A model generated the notes under the pieces. It searched no databases. It worked only from the letters and a program-made list of their open reading frames with translations, and had not been told where the DNA came from. The position numbers were made by a program, and so were the translations under genes. From assembly GCA_964527925.1 (NCBI GenBank), contig CAZGQO010000001.1:310001-374000 (forward strand): a stretch of 64,000 bases of DNA, given 5' to 3'. Positions 45,756-54,433 of the stretch are shown here, piece by piece. Origin of the DNA: Ch128b sp964527925. GTDB taxonomy: Bacteria; Bacteroidota; Ignavibacteria; Ch128b. Position 1 is the stretch's first letter. Each line of letters begins with the position of its first letter.

Positions 45756-47999
45756 CTACATCATAACTTTCATAGTTAATCTAAAATTTCTTCCAGCTTC
45801 AGGATAAACTGATTTAATTCTTGAAAGATGATTTCGATATTCTTTATTAAAAACATTATCCATACTTACGACAAAAACCAAAACCATCGTTTTATAAGTT
45901 ATTAGATACTGCGAATAAAGATTGACGATTGAATAACCGGGAGTTGGTTGTTCAAATTCATCTACTCTTTTTTGACTTAAAGCCCACTCATTTGAAATTC
46001 CAGCTTCAAAATTTTCTTTGATGAATTTTATCGAATTAATTCCTTTGGTTGGTGGAATTTGCGGCAGTGGCTTTTTTGTTTCTCTGAATTCTCCAATTGT
46101 GTGATTTACAGAAAATTGAAAAGATAAAAACTTCAAGTATTTTATGTTTACTCCAGCTTCAAACCCGTAAAGTTTTGCTGCTACACCTGAAGTTGCATAA
46201 ATAGGCAAGAAAGTTTGATAATTAATTCTTCCGGTGTTTCTTGGAATAATGTAAGAATCAAGGTGATTGTAGAACACATTCAAATTAAAATCCAATTTGT
46301 CAAATCGATGATAAACAAAAGCTTCACTACCCCAGCCCTTCTCTGAACTCAAATCAGGATTTCCAACTTCATAAGAATATGCAGCAAGATGTGGACCTTC
46401 AGAAAATAATTCTTCAATGGTTGGAACTCGTGTAGATCTACTCAAACTCAAACCTGTATAAACAACATCTGTCAGCTTATAAATCACTGAAACAACCGCT
46501 GACAAATTGAAGAATTCTCGTTTTCTAATTTCACCAATTCGTGGACTTGTTTTTTTAACTTTAGGATCAACCACATCATAACTCAATCTGAGAGCACCAT
46601 CCACACTTAATCTCTTTAGATGAAAATCCTGATAAATGAATGAAGAGAGATTAAATGAAGTTGTCGGTGGAGTAAAAACATATCCGCCAATTTCAAAATT
46701 TCTGTGTTCAAACGAGAAACCTATTTCTCCTGAGCTTAAAATTCCATCATTCTCATAATCATAAGTTATTCTACCAGAGTTAGTATTAATTCTAAATTCA
46801 CTCCCAATCAATCCACTTTTCTCAAACTCTTTATGTCTGTAATAATCGTAGTTATATTTAATGTTTATTGATTTCTTCTCGTTGTCCCATTTGAATTTAG
46901 AGTTAACTGAAAATTGTCGTTTAGCTATTTGAATGTTCACACCATAAGGATGTGCACCAATAAATCCACCTGGAATTCCATACTCTAATTGATAAATTCT
47001 AAAACCTGAACCAACAAAGCCAAAATCTTTAATAAAACTTGAACCTGCTGAAAGTTCGTGATTCTTAGAAAATGAATTTTTTAAGATTCCAATTGGTGTT
47101 GAAAGATCTGAGGTTTTTCTCTGCGAAGCCATTACTCTAAATTGAAAAGGTTTTATTGGTGCATCGAATTTGAATGAACCGAGTAATCCTTTGTTAACAG
47201 ATTCATAATAACTCCCTGCTAAGAAATGAATTGTATTGTGAACAACATCAGGAATCTCCTCTCGTATAACATTAATTACTCCACCTATTGATGAAGAAGT
47301 GAAAGTTAAAATTTTTGGACCACGTAAAACCTCCATTCTTTCTGAATTAAATGGTTCAATTGTAACAGCGTGATCAGGAGAAGTTGCTGATAAGTCAATT
47401 GATTTCATTCCATCTTCTGTTATCAAAACTCTATCCTGACCTAAGCCTCTAAAAACAGGTCTTGAAGGTGCTGGACCCATTGAACGCAAAGAAATTCCAG
47501 CTTCATTTTTTAATGTTATAGCCAGATTCTGACCAAGTTTTTGATGTAAATCTTTCCCCGATAATTTGTAATTATATTCCTGCAATTCATCTATCAAGTT
47601 ACTGTTCCTCTCACCTGAGACAATTACCGGATTTAAGTTAATCGTTTTTGGAAAAAGATAAACAACAATTTTCTTGTCTTTTTCTTCTTCAAGATCTATA
47701 TCAATTAGTTTTTCTTGAAATCCGAGATGAGTAAGCTTTATTCGAAAAGTCTTTGTGGTAATTGGTCCAATTTCAAAACTTCCATCTTTTTTTGATGTAG
47801 TGTAGATATTGAGATCAATTATCTGAATAACAGCATTACTAATAGGTTCAGAATTTTCGGCATTTAAGATTCTTCCTGCTATCTTGACCGGCAATTCAAT
47901 TGCAAACAAAACATTATTCAATAATAGAAAGAGGATGGATACGATAATGTATCCACCCACAAAATTTTTATTAATTTTTGATCTATCTTTCATCTTCAA
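45756..47999 (-). CDS. TonB-dependent outer-membrane receptor with carboxypeptidase-regulatory-like domain
   Basis: This 747-residue receptor has a signal peptide (about 15-34), a CarboxypepD_reg-like beta sandwich (about 37-115), a plug domain (about 120-235) with LRSMGPAPSRPVFRGLGQDR and DLSATSPDHAVTIEP, and a beta barrel to the end. The plug sequence resembles the zinc-receptor-like group (ZnuD type) as I recall it, which favours a metal substrate. No TonB box was recognised. The last strand ends in Met rather than the usual aromatic residue. It starts five bases after the lipoprotein gene. Confidence 0.87.
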   Translation of the reverse strand: MKMKDRSKINKNFVGGYIIVSILFLLLNNVLFAIELPVKIAGRILNAENSEPISNAVIQIIDLNIYTTSKKDGSFEIGPITTKTFRIKLTHLGFQEKLIDIDLEEEKDKKIVVYLFPKTINLNPVIVSGERNSNLIDELQEYNYKLSGKDLHQKLGQNLAITLKNEAGISLRSMGPAPSRPVFRGLGQDRVLITEDGMKSIDLSATSPDHAVTIEPFNSERMEVLRGPKILTFTSSSIGGVINVIREEIPDVVHNTIHFLAGSYYESVNKGLLGSFKFDAPIKPFQFRVMASQRKTSDLSTPIGILKNSFSKNHELSAGSSFIKDFGFVGSGFRIYQLEYGIPGGFIGAHPYGVNIQIAKRQFSVNSKFKWDNEKKSINIKYNYDYYRHKEFEKSGLIGSEFRINTNSGRITYDYENDGILSSGEIGFSFEHRNFEIGGYVFTPPTTSFNLSSFIYQDFHLKRLSVDGALRLSYDVVDPKVKKTSPRIGEIRKREFFNLSAVVSVIYKLTDVVYTGLSLSRSTRVPTIEELFSEGPHLAAYSYEVGNPDLSSEKGWGSEAFVYHRFDKLDFNLNVFYNHLDSYIIPRNTGRINYQTFLPIYATSGVAAKLYGFEAGVNIKYLKFLSFQFSVNHTIGEFRETKKPLPQIPPTKGINSIKFIKENFEAGISNEWALSQKRVDEFEQPTPGYSIVNLYSQYLITYKTMVLVFVVSMDNVFNKEYRNHLSRIKSVYPEAGRNFRLTMKVMM

Positions 48000-48004
48000 A
48001 TACC

Positions 48005-48478
48005 TTATCTGCTCATTAAAACTTTCACTGGAATTTTTTCGGATCTGAAATCTGGATGACCTTCGTGAAGAATAAAAAATTCAATTTGAGTTGTTCCAGG
48101 TTTTTTACCGGCAAGATGAAATTCATAACTTCCCTCTTCGCCCTCGTACTGCCAGATTGAAACAATTGAAGTGTCCTGAATTTCCCACGCCAATGGTTGT
48201 TTCTTGTAATCGGGTGGATCAATTTCCTGTTTCTCTGGACTTAAAAATTTTACTTCAATTCCTGCAGTCATCTGGCTGGCAAAGACATAAAAGGTATCCT
48301 GCGTAACTCCACGAAAAATTTCTGCAATTTTAATTCCTGATTCATAAAAAACCATTCCTTCAGCTTCGAAGTGTTCTTCAGCTGGTGATAATGGATCACC
48401 TTTTGAGCAGGAATTAAAAGTATATAATCCAATAAATAAGAATAAGATTAAATAAGATTTCAAAATTAGAGACTTCAT
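48005..48478 (-). CDS. Outer-envelope lipoprotein paired with the TonB receptor
   Basis: This 157-residue protein has a lipoprotein signal (Cys24 in FNSC). The mature part is predicted to be mostly beta, with a segment KKPGTTQIEFFILHEGHPDF near the C-terminus; the two His (138 and 141) in HEGHPDF could bind a metal. Small lipoproteins of this general look are found next to TonB receptors in Bacteroidota, but I cannot name a family. AGGAG lies seven bases before the ATG and is exactly complementary to the end of the upstream gene (see 48481-48563). Probable role: accessory metal-binding protein. Confidence 0.72.
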   Translation of the reverse strand: MKSLILKSYLILFLFIGLYTFNSCSKGDPLSPAEEHFEAEGMVFYESGIKIAEIFRGVTQDTFYVFASQMTAGIEVKFLSPEKQEIDPPDYKKQPLAWEIQDTSIVSIWQYEGEEGSYEFHLAGKKPGTTQIEFFILHEGHPDFRSEKIPVKVLMSR

Positions 48479-48480
48479 AA

Positions 48481-48563
48481 ATTCACTCCTTTATTTTTTA
48501 CAAAAAAAATGATTAATGATTTTCGTTGTTTATTCTTAAAGCCAGTTACTTTTAGGAGTGAAT
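48481..48563 (-). promoter_or_regulatory. Long-range inverted repeat that can mask the lipoprotein gene's ribosome binding site
   Basis: In the minus-strand RNA, ATTCACTCCT (48563-48554), which is the last three codons of the His-rich gene plus the first base of its TAA stop, is the exact complement of AGGAGTGAAT (48490-48481), which contains the Shine-Dalgarno of the lipoprotein gene. The loop is 63 bases. A ribosome finishing the His-rich gene would disrupt the 5' arm and free the site, so the arrangement could couple translation of the two genes. Confidence 0.55.
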
Positions 48564-48890
48564 GGGCGGAGCTCGTAATTTTATTGATTGAAGATGATGT
48601 GAGTTTGGTGAGTGATTATCTTGATAATAGAAATAATCAATCGATTGAAAGAGGTCTATGTAATTGTTGAAAGAACTTGCAATAACTGAATTAATATTTT
48701 TATAAGTTAAATTGACTAAACAATTATCATGTGAGTGAAGGTTAAATGATTTTCCGTTAAAAACATTATAAATCTGATTCTGTGAATTAATGAAAATATT
48801 TACAGTATGATAATGATAAACATTAGCTGAAAGAAGCCCAAGATAAGCCGTTATAATTAATAACGAAGTATGTAAACTATATTTTTTCAT
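48552..48890 (-). CDS. Small exported histidine-rich protein
   Basis: This 112-residue protein has an N-terminal hydrophobic signal (about 8-23, cleavage near SAN) and nine histidines, clustered as YHYH, HSHD and HSPNSHH. It ends in LRAPPIHS; an RAPP-type tail is familiar from small secreted proteins next to metal genes in Bacteroidota, though I know no function for it. It heads the operon with the lipoprotein (73-base gap) and TonB receptor, and a metal-binding or metal-sensing leader role is plausible. The AAGAAGG before its ATG is partly inside a short hairpin (48896-48909). Confidence 0.65.
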   Translation of the reverse strand: MKKYSLHTSLLIITAYLGLLSANVYHYHTVNIFINSQNQIYNVFNGKSFNLHSHDNCLVNLTYKNINSVIASSFNNYIDLFQSIDYFYYQDNHSPNSHHLQSIKLRAPPIHS

Positions 48891-48895
48891 TTCCT

Positions 48896-48909
48896 TCTTA
48901 CAAGTAAGA
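48896..48909. promoter_or_regulatory. Palindrome at the start of the His-rich gene
   Basis: TCTTAC and GTAAGA flank a two-base centre (14 bases in all). As DNA it could be a repressor site; as minus-strand RNA it folds into a five-base stem with a CTTG loop whose 3' arm runs into the Shine-Dalgarno of the gene starting at 48890. Confidence 0.35.
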
Positions 48910-49006
48910 TGTAAAAAATTAAGTTTTGTTTCAATGTATTCTTTTATTACTAAATCTATAAAAATGATTTCTTATTTTTGCATCGAACCATTCAATAAAA
49001 TATGGA

Positions 49007-50101
49007 ATGAAAGAAAAGATAAATCTAAAAGGCAAAACTCTGGATGAATTGCAGCAATTTTTTGAAGACATAAACGAAGACAGGTATCGTGCACTTCAGG
49101 TATTTCAGTGGCTTTACAGCAAACGGGTTGATAGTTTTGATGCAATGACCAATCTTTCAAAAGCACTAAGATCAAAACTCGAACAAATTGCATTCATAAA
49201 ATCACTCGAACTTGTTGAAATTCAGTTTTCTCAAAAAACGGAGACAAAAAAATTTCTTTCCCGATGTGATGATGGTTCTTTGATTGAATCAGTTTTAATT
49301 CCTGATCAGGATAGATTAACTCTCTGTTTATCAACTCAGGTTGGTTGTCCTCTGGATTGTCAATTTTGTGCAACGGGACAGATGGGTTATAGAAGAAACC
49401 TTTCTGTTTATGAGATTGTTGATCAGTTCATTCAAACCAGCAAACATTCAAATCGACCCATTACTAACATTGTCTACATGGGAATGGGAGAACCATTCTT
49501 AAATTATGAGAATACAATCAAGTCACTTTCAATTTTTTCATCAGATCAAGCATTCGATATTTCTGGTAGAAAAATAACTGTTTCAACTGTTGGGATTCCA
49601 GAAAAAATCATTGACTTTGCACATCAACCATTCAAAGGTAAGCTTGCGTTTTCTCTCCACTCGACTGATGAAGAGATAAGATCTCTAATAATGCCAATCA
49701 ACAAAAAATATTCACTCAAACAAAACATCGAAGTACTTGAATATTTTTATAAGCAAACAAGAAGAAGAATTACATTTGAATATATCCTATTGAAAGGAAT
49801 AAATGATTCTGAAAAAGATATTCAGGGTTTGGTTAAACTGAGTAAAAGGATCCCAAGCAAAATAAATATCATTCCATTTAACTCAATTGCACATACAAAT
49901 CCGAGAGGACTTGGTTCGCAGCTTAAACCAACATCACAGGAAGAGTTTGATGAATTTGTGAATAAGCTGAGAAGAAATAATCTCACTGTGTTTGTAAGAA
50001 ACACAAAAGGAAGTGATATTGAAGGTGCCTGCGGTCAGCTTGCAGTTAAAACTATTCGTGGTGCAAAAATCAGCTTAAAAGAATTTTCAACTAATATTTA
50101 G
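49007..50101 (+). CDS. rlmN: 23S rRNA (adenine2503-C2)-methyltransferase / tRNA A37 methyltransferase
   Basis: This 364-residue radical SAM methylase has the cluster motif C114-x3-C118-x2-C121 in GCPLDCQFCATG, the following GQMGYRRNLS, YMGMGEPFLNYEN, and the methyl-carrying Cys342 in GACGQLA. RlmN methylates C2 of A2503 in 23S rRNA and of A37 in some tRNAs. An in-frame alternative is not evident; a nearby ATG at 49002 is in another frame. It is the first gene of a rightward set and is followed after seven bases by aguB. Confidence 0.95.
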   Translation: MKEKINLKGKTLDELQQFFEDINEDRYRALQVFQWLYSKRVDSFDAMTNLSKALRSKLEQIAFIKSLELVEIQFSQKTETKKFLSRCDDGSLIESVLIPDQDRLTLCLSTQVGCPLDCQFCATGQMGYRRNLSVYEIVDQFIQTSKHSNRPITNIVYMGMGEPFLNYENTIKSLSIFSSDQAFDISGRKITVSTVGIPEKIIDFAHQPFKGKLAFSLHSTDEEIRSLIMPINKKYSLKQNIEVLEYFYKQTRRRITFEYILLKGINDSEKDIQGLVKLSKRIPSKINIIPFNSIAHTNPRGLGSQLKPTSQEEFDEFVNKLRRNNLTVFVRNTKGSDIEGACGQLAVKTIRGAKISLKEFSTNI

Positions 50102-50108
50102 GTGGATT

Positions 50109-51011
50109 ATGACAACAAAAAATAATCTTACAAAAATAGCTCTGATCCAAATGGCAATGGAAGCAGACACTTCAAAAAATTTGAAAAAAGCAAAACAGAT
50201 GGTAACTGATGCTTTAAAAAAAGGGGCAAGGATTATCTGCTTACCGGAAATGTATAAATCACTTTACTTTTGTCAGAAAGAAGATCACGAATTCTTCAAA
50301 CTTGCTGAACCATTCGATGGTGAATCATTTAATGAATTCTCTCCGCTTGCAGAAAAACATCACGCTGTTTTAATAGTCCCAATCTTTGAAAAAATGACCA
50401 ATGGAATTTATTACAATAGTTTGATTGTAATTACACCCGAGGGAGAAATAAGAAATCTTTATCGCAAAATGCACATTCCTGATGATCCACATTATTATGA
50501 GAAATTTTATTTCACTCCTGGCGATATTGGTTTTGTTTCGACAGAAACAAAATATGGAAATATTGGAACACTAATTTGCTGGGATCAATGGTTTCCTGAA
50601 GCTGCAAGAATCACTGCACTACTTGGTGCAGAAATAATTTTTTATCCCACGGCAATTGGCTGGCATCCATCGGAAAAAGAAAAATATGGAGAAACTCAGA
50701 GAGAAAGCTGGATGACAATTCAACGAAGTCATGCAATCGCAAATGGTGTTTATGTCGCTGCAGTGAACAGAGTCGGTTTCGAAAAAGTAGATGAAAATAA
50801 TGACGGTATTATTTTCTGGGGTTCTTCATTTGTGTGCGATCCACAGGGAAGCATAATTGCTCAGGCTTCGGAAAACAACGAAGAAATTCTTTTCGCCGAT
50901 ATTGATTTTAGTAAGATTGATGTTGTCAGAACTCACTGGCCGTTTTTCAGAGATCGTCGAATTGATTTCTATCAAGATATTTTAGAACGTTTTCTTGGCG
51001 ATAGGTTGTGA
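50109..51011 (+). CDS. aguB: N-carbamoylputrescine amidase
   Basis: This 300-residue nitrilase-superfamily protein has the triad E47 (CLPEMY), K120 (YRKMHIPDD) and C157 (LICWDQWFPE). The KMHIPDDPHYYEKFYFTPGD stretch is characteristic of plant and bacterial N-carbamoylputrescine amidases. It hydrolyses N-carbamoylputrescine to putrescine, CO2 and ammonia. aguA follows three bases downstream, which fixes the pathway. Confidence 0.93.
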   Translation: MTTKNNLTKIALIQMAMEADTSKNLKKAKQMVTDALKKGARIICLPEMYKSLYFCQKEDHEFFKLAEPFDGESFNEFSPLAEKHHAVLIVPIFEKMTNGIYYNSLIVITPEGEIRNLYRKMHIPDDPHYYEKFYFTPGDIGFVSTETKYGNIGTLICWDQWFPEAARITALLGAEIIFYPTAIGWHPSEKEKYGETQRESWMTIQRSHAIANGVYVAAVNRVGFEKVDENNDGIIFWGSSFVCDPQGSIIAQASENNEEILFADIDFSKIDVVRTHWPFFRDRRIDFYQDILERFLGDRL

Positions 51012-51014
51012 AAT

Positions 51015-52052
51015 ATGAAATTGAGATTACCTGCAGAATGGGAAACTCACGAAGCAACATGGATTAGCTGGTCTTATAACAAAGAAGATTGGCCCGGAAA
51101 GTTTTCCCCTATTACATGGGTCTTTGCTGAGATTGTTAAAAAATTAGTCAAAGGTGAACAGGTTTATATAATTGTGAGAGATGATAAACATAAAAAATCT
51201 GCCATCAATATTTTGAGAAAAGTTGGCGCTGATTTGAGTCAGATAATTTTTGTTGAACAGAAAACTGACAGAAACTGGTTGAGAGATTCAAGTTCATTTT
51301 TTGTGAAAGATGAAAATCAAAAAGTTCATCCTGTTCGATTTCAGTTTAATGCCTGGGCGAAGTACAAAAACTTCAAGCTTGATCAGAAAATACCTTTTAC
51401 AATTTCAAAAGTGATTAATAAAAAATTAATTGATGCAGTTTATAACGATAAACTTGTAGTGCTTGAAGGTGGTGCAATTGATACAAATGGGCAGGGAACA
51501 ATAATCAGTACGGAAGAATGTCTGCTGGATGAAAAAACTCAAACGCGAAATCCAGGTTTTACGAAAAAAGATTACGAGAAAGTTTTTGAGAAATATTTTG
51601 GATGCAAGAATATTATCTGGCTTAAAAAAGGAATTGCTGGTGATGATACACATGGACACATTGACGATGTTTGTCGATTTGTAAATTCAAATACAGTTGT
51701 TCTTTGCATCGAAAAAAATCCCTACGATGAGAATTACAAAATTCTGCAGGAAAATAAAGAAATACTTCAATCAGCAAAGCTGGAAGACGGAAATAAAATA
51801 AATGTAGTCGAACTTCCAATGCCAGAACCATTGTATTTTGATGGTCAAAGATTGCCAGCAAGCTATGCAAATTTTTACATTTCCAATAAATATGTTCTCG
51901 TTCCAACTTTCAATGATCCAAACGATAGAATTGCACTCGGAATTCTAAGCGAATTTTTCTCTGGTAGAAAAGTTGTTGGAATTCATGCAGTTGATCTTGT
52001 TTGGGGACTTGGAACAATTCATTGTCTAACTCATCAACAACCTGCTGAATGA
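51015..52052 (+). CDS. aguA: Agmatine deiminase
   Basis: This 345-residue porphyromonas-type peptidyl-arginine deiminase family enzyme has ETHEATWISW near the start, RNWLRDSS, GGAIDTNGQGT, DTHGHIDDVCRF and the nucleophilic Cys337 in TIHCLTHQQP. It converts agmatine to N-carbamoylputrescine and ammonia, feeding aguB. The arginine decarboxylase that would supply agmatine is not in the window. Its stop overlaps the start of the transporter gene. Confidence 0.94.
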   Translation: MKLRLPAEWETHEATWISWSYNKEDWPGKFSPITWVFAEIVKKLVKGEQVYIIVRDDKHKKSAINILRKVGADLSQIIFVEQKTDRNWLRDSSSFFVKDENQKVHPVRFQFNAWAKYKNFKLDQKIPFTISKVINKKLIDAVYNDKLVVLEGGAIDTNGQGTIISTEECLLDEKTQTRNPGFTKKDYEKVFEKYFGCKNIIWLKKGIAGDDTHGHIDDVCRFVNSNTVVLCIEKNPYDENYKILQENKEILQSAKLEDGNKINVVELPMPEPLYFDGQRLPASYANFYISNKYVLVPTFNDPNDRIALGILSEFFSGRKVVGIHAVDLVWGLGTIHCLTHQQPAE

Positions 52053-52915
52053 TTATGATGTGGATTCCCCTTGCATTTGGCGTTGCACTTTTCGATTCAC
52101 TTAAAAATGTCCTCGCAAAACATACTCTCAAAAATATTGATGAGTATGTAGTTGCCTGGTCAAATTCGTTCTTTTCAGCATTGTTTTTAATTCCAATTTT
52201 ATTTCTGGGAATCCCTGAAATTAAACCAATGTTTTTTGTTGGACTGATAGTCAGCGGTTCGCTGAATATTGCTGCGTTAGTTTTCTTTATGAAGTCAATC
52301 AAGTCTGGTGATTTGTCGAACACTGTTCCTTTAACTACACTTTCGCCGCTTCTTTTGTTAATTACATCTCCAATCATTGTTGGTGAATTTCCTTCGTTTC
52401 AAGGAATACTGGGAATGATATCGATTGTTGCTGGTGCGTATTTATTGAATTTTAAAAGCACTCAAGAAGATTTTTTGATGCCATTTAAATCGATTGTAAA
52501 AGAAAAAGGATCCAGATATATGATGATTGTTGTTTTAATCTGGGCAATCACAGCAAACTTCGATAAAATTGGTGTGGTTAATTCTTCGCCTTTGTTTTAT
52601 TCTTTCGTTGTTCAATTATACATCGGTACATTGATGCTGCCATTGATTTACGCGAAGCACAAAAAAAATCATGCAGAGATAAACACCAATATCCAAGCAT
52701 TGATTGGGGTAGGTTTTCTATCTACACTGACAATCATCTGTCACATGCTGGCAATTAGTATGACCATTGTCCCATATGTAATTTCAATTAAACGGACAAA
52801 CTCGATTTTGAGTGTGATCTTCGGAAGAATTTTCTTCAAAGAAGGTTTTTTGAAGGAAAGATTATTAGCAGCTACTCTGATGTTTATTGGTGTTTTGTTG
52901 ATAACTTTTGCTTGA
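52049..52915 (+). CDS. EamA/DMT-superfamily transporter
   Basis: This 288-residue protein has about ten membrane helices in two five-helix halves, the EamA layout. The second half begins near residue 150, after the hydrophilic linker FKSIVKEKGSR. The ATGA overlap with aguA suggests that it belongs to the agmatine pathway, perhaps moving a polyamine or precursor; DMT substrates cannot be read from sequence. An ATG six bases further in is an equally good start. Confidence 0.82.
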   Translation: MIMMWIPLAFGVALFDSLKNVLAKHTLKNIDEYVVAWSNSFFSALFLIPILFLGIPEIKPMFFVGLIVSGSLNIAALVFFMKSIKSGDLSNTVPLTTLSPLLLLITSPIIVGEFPSFQGILGMISIVAGAYLLNFKSTQEDFLMPFKSIVKEKGSRYMMIVVLIWAITANFDKIGVVNSSPLFYSFVVQLYIGTLMLPLIYAKHKKNHAEINTNIQALIGVGFLSTLTIICHMLAISMTIVPYVISIKRTNSILSVIFGRIFFKEGFLKERLLAATLMFIGVLLITFA

Positions 52916-52935
52916 TTTTATTTATTTATTCTTCT

Positions 52936-52956
52936 TTTCTAAATCATGATTAGAAA
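52936..52956. terminator. Hairpin between convergent genes, possible bidirectional terminator
   Basis: TTTCTAA (52936-52942) pairs with TTAGAAA (52950-52956) around ATCATGA. It lies in the 100-base gap between the rightward transporter gene and the leftward AlbA-type gene. No clear T tract follows on either strand, so the call is tentative. Confidence 0.4.
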
Positions 52957-53015
52957 TTGAAGTGCAAAAATTTGTTGAGTTGATAAAGATCAGCTATGAA
53001 AAATAAATCTTCACT

Positions 53016-53684
53016 TCATTCATTAAGAGAAAAATAAATATTGCCATTCTCTTCTTGATGCAAAAAAAGAACGCCAAACCTTACAAGTTTAACCAGAATT
53101 CTCTGAGCTCGCCTTTCAGAAATATTTACAAGTCGACAAAATTCTCTTGTATTGATTCTTTCATTTTTCTCGAGATAGTCAAATAATGCTTTCTCTTTTC
53201 TTCCAAGTTTGAATTCCGATTCAAGATGATCATCTGATGATGTATGCAGAAATTTAATCATCTCTTTTGATGCAAGAACTGATTTAGATTTCATCCGCAC
53301 AAAAACTTTAGCGGTTTTGTAATTCAAATACGGCTGATAATCCTGCAATCTATGCGGTTTGTTTTTGCTTTCTTTGATTTCACCAATCACAACATCTTTA
53401 CCATCAATTTCCAGCACATAAGTACTTATGTCAATCGAAGGTTCACAATAATTTTGGGCTGTTTCTTTCAGCAATTCTTCTGTTTCCTTTTCGCTTTTGA
53501 CACCAACAATTTCTCCATTATCATCAACACCGAAGAAAATTAATCCACCTTTAGAATTTGCAAAGGCAATAATTTCGCGGGCAATTTTTTCAAAAGAAGT
53601 AAATTTTCTTTTGAACTCTACTTTTGAACCTTCACCTTCGGAAATTAACCTTAATGCTTCCTGTTCGTTAAGTTCTACATTCAT
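53016..53684 (-). CDS. AlbA_2-domain (Schlafen-like) DNA-binding/ATP-binding protein
   Basis: This 222-residue protein has an N-terminal AlbA_2 domain (about 10-135) with EGSKVEFKRKF, AFANSKGGLIFFGVDDNGEI and KVFVRMKSKSVLAS. The C-terminal part (about 155-205) looks like a winged helix, with NERINTREFCRLVNISERRAQ. It is probably a transcription regulator. It follows mtgA by two bases and is the last gene of that unit. The regulated genes are unknown. Confidence 0.83.
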   Translation of the reverse strand: MNVELNEQEALRLISEGEGSKVEFKRKFTSFEKIAREIIAFANSKGGLIFFGVDDNGEIVGVKSEKETEELLKETAQNYCEPSIDISTYVLEIDGKDVVIGEIKESKNKPHRLQDYQPYLNYKTAKVFVRMKSKSVLASKEMIKFLHTSSDDHLESEFKLGRKEKALFDYLEKNERINTREFCRLVNISERRAQRILVKLVRFGVLFLHQEENGNIYFSLNE

Positions 53685-53686
53685 TT

Positions 53687-54433
53687 TTAGTCTGGTAAAA
53701 TTGCTGAATTCATTCTGCTTAGTGCAATATTTTTTCGTCTCACAACAAATCTGCTGTTGTCAACTGGAGAATGTCGTAGTGGTGATGGAATTACTGCAAC
53801 AATTCTTGCAATCTGTTCACGAGTAAGTTTACTTACATCTTTATTAAAATATTTTTTACTTGCTTCACCAATTCCAAAAATTCCATCTCCAAGTTCAATC
53901 ACATTTGCATAATGTTCGAGTATGGTTTGTTTGGGCAATTCTTTTTCCATTCTAATTGCTGTGAGAATTTCTTTTGCTTTCCTGAAATAATGTCTTCGAG
54001 TTGAAAAATAAATATTTTTTGCCAGCTGCATTGTGATGGTGCTTCCACCTTTAACAATTTTCCCTCTTCTGAGATTAACTCTTGCAGCGAGTTGAATACT
54101 TTCCCAATCAATTCCTCGATGCGATGCAAATCCATCATCTTCCATTACGAGAAAAGTCTGTTTGAATTGCAGTGGAATTTCTTCGTAATCAACCCAATCT
54201 TGCTGTGGAAAATAAATCAGAAAATTTTCGAGTGATCTTTGCTCCATCACAGCTGAAATTCTTGTTCGAGTTAATTCAAGAGCGGGAATTTGAAATCCTG
54301 GAACAGCTAGATAAAAAATTATAATTGCTGATAAGAAGAAAAATTTTACTTTCGATTTTTGATATAGTCTTTCTTTTACGAATTGGTAATAATAAGCAAG
54401 TTCAAGTTCAGAATTTTCAAATTTGGTTTTCAC
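53687..54433 (-). CDS. mtgA: Monofunctional biosynthetic peptidoglycan glycosyltransferase
   Basis: This 248-residue GT51 enzyme has one membrane helix (about 28-48), the catalytic glutamate motif EDDGFASHRG, GGSTITMQLAKN, RKAKEILTAIRMEKELPK and the late GIGEASKKYFNKDV. It lacks a transpeptidase domain. It polymerises lipid II into glycan strands in the periplasm. Its start overlaps the stop of the SprE-like gene by four bases. Confidence 0.92.
   Translation of the reverse strand: MKTKFENSELELAYYYQFVKERLYQKSKVKFFFLSAIIIFYLAVPGFQIPALELTRTRISAVMEQRSLENFLIYFPQQDWVDYEEIPLQFKQTFLVMEDDGFASHRGIDWESIQLAARVNLRRGKIVKGGSTITMQLAKNIYFSTRRHYFRKAKEILTAIRMEKELPKQTILEHYANVIELGDGIFGIGEASKKYFNKDVSKLTREQIARIVAVIPSPLRHSPVDNSRFVVRRKNIALSRMNSAILPD

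Noticed and set aside
51910..52377. Leftward open frame of 155 codons opposite aguA and the transporter gene
   Set aside because: Both plus-strand genes are clearly real with family motifs; the opposite frame has no recognisable domain or start signal.
53497..53826. Rightward 109-codon frame across the AlbA-type gene and mtgA
   Set aside because: It is antisense to two genes with conserved motifs and shows no own features.
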